Shown here: piece by piece, positions 5,916 through 6,501 of the stretch
Numbering within the stretch: position 1 is the stretch's first letter
Layout of the letters: every line of letters starts with the position of its first letter
From: Candidatus Aminicenantota bacterium
GTDB taxonomy: Bacteria > Acidobacteriota > Aminicenantia > Aminicenantales > Aminicenantaceae
Length of the DNA stretch: 6,501 bases
Reading direction: 5' to 3'
NCBI GenBank assembly: GCA_030673995.1
Contig: DAOUYU010000098.1
Span: forward strand, 1-6,501
The notes under the pieces: generated by a model
Seen by the model: the letters and a program-made list of their open reading frames with translations, nothing else
Told to the model about the DNA's origin: nothing
Databases searched by the model: none
Position numbers and translations under genes: made by a program

Positions 5916-6501
5916 TTAATTGGCAAAATAGCCTGAACGATGGGTCACTTTATAATCCTTATTTTTCACTCTGACTTTAATGTTTTTAAATTTCCCGTCT
6001 CCGGTGTAATTTTTTGGGGAATAATAGAGGAGATAATAATTTTCAGACGCATCCAGAGCATTTTGAAATAATGAAACAGGATTTGAAGAGCTGTCTGCCA
6101 ATCCTCCTGTTGCTTCTGCCATATCTTTGAAGGGAGCAAAGAGATCTTCCGAATGTTCTTCCATGCGGACTCCGGAAACTATTTTGGGCGGCGTGGTAAG
6201 ATACATGAAATGGATAGAAACGGAGGAATCCGAATAGGTTTGCTTCATACGATCAACATCAAAAGAAACATCTCTTTTATGAAAATCAAAAATACCTGTA
6301 ATGGTTGTAACAATATCCAGTCTTTGCTGGAAAAGGCTTATATACTGGTTTAATATCCTTGGCTCTATCTGGGGAAGATACTCTCTCTGATAGAAAAGAA
6401 AAACATATTTTTGTCCTTCCTGATTTTTTAAGAATTGTGCAAAGTCACTCAGTCCTATTTGATTTACTCTTCTTAATATTTCTAACTTGTGTAATAAGCT
6501 T
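5916..6501 (-). CDS. VWFA-related domain protein, C-terminal part only (cluster member C, cut by window edge)
   Basis: The frame stays open from the TAA at 5916-5918 to the right edge (first full codon at 6500, Ser), so the gene starts outside the window. An internal ATG at 6248 is not a real start because the upstream 84 codons align residue for residue with cluster member B. The 194 visible codons cover the second half of the VWA-like fold: 'QKYVFLFYQREYLPQIEPRIL', 'DSSVSIHFMYLTTPPK', 'EATGGLADSSSNP' and the closing 'DGKFKNIKV...THRSGYFAN'. I count 172 of 194 residues identical to member B, with the last 48 all identical. The visible part has no frameshift or stop, so it appears intact. It is separated from member B by a terminator-like palindrome and a separate promoter. 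Signal peptide and N-terminal module are expected beyond the edge but cannot be seen. Confidence 0.87.
   Translation of the reverse strand, partial: SLLHKLEILRRVNQIGLSDFAQFLKNQEGQKYVFLFYQREYLPQIEPRILNQYISLFQQRLDIVTTITGIFDFHKRDVSFDVDRMKQTYSDSSVSIHFMYLTTPPKIVSGVRMEEHSEDLFAPFKDMAEATGGLADSSSNPVSLFQNALDASENYYLLYYSPKNYTGDGKFKNIKVRVKNKDYKVTHRSGYFAN

Noticed and set aside
5916..6248. Member C as a separate 110-aa gene starting at 6248
   Set aside because: The frame is open and homologous to member B for a further 84 codons up to the window edge.

Overview
The window reads as an AT-rich, Gram-negative-type genome encoding secreted proteins. It carries a delta-60-repeat/InlB-repeat protein ending in a CFI-box C-terminal domain. 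It also carries four proteins of the 'VWFA-related acidobacterial' type (TIGR03436-like architecture), all recognised by eye from motifs. This combination is most familiar from Acidobacteriota in the broad sense, especially uncultivated Aminicenantes-like lineages. The taxonomic call is an inference; no rRNA or core marker gene is present. I see no tRNA, rRNA, CRISPR array or transposase gene.

Layout: 2-991 (+) is the 3' part of a cell-surface protein gene that enters from the left edge. Its last codons run into a 131-bp inverted-repeat element (934-1064) that looks like a REPIN or small non-autonomous mobile repeat. 1195-3192 (+) is a 665-aa secreted VWA-like protein. It converges on a minus-strand cluster of three related genes: 3267-4484, 4544-5803 and 5916-6501 (the last cut by the right edge). 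The two right-hand copies are collinear over the 194 shared codons, with about 89% identical residues and 48 identical residues at the C-terminus, so the duplication is recent or kept homogeneous by gene conversion.

Regulation: between the two closest copies, a perfect GGGGAC-A-GTCCCC palindrome flanked by A and T runs (5882-5908) can terminate the upstream copy. It is followed at once by a strong sigma70-type promoter for the 4544-5803 gene (TTGACC, 16 nt, TATAAT). A 6-bp dyad (ATTGAC-N7-GTCAAT) overlaps that promoter. Because the -10 box lies inside the first codons of the longest open frame, the true start must be the internal MKKALLL at 5803. The 3267-4484 gene follows after 59 nt with its own good ribosome binding site and probably shares this promoter.

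Function: all four VWA-like proteins have signal peptides or, for the partial copy, the matching C-terminal half. All keep the family's N-terminal 'V.V.D..G..V..L...DF.L.ddG..Q.I' module and the C-terminal 'YY.LyYsp...DGKfk.IkV.vk.....v....GYF' module. In the two complete minus-strand proteins the metal-binding MIDAS residues of the VWA fold are all replaced, which suggests structural or binding proteins that do not use a metal. Their partners are unknown.
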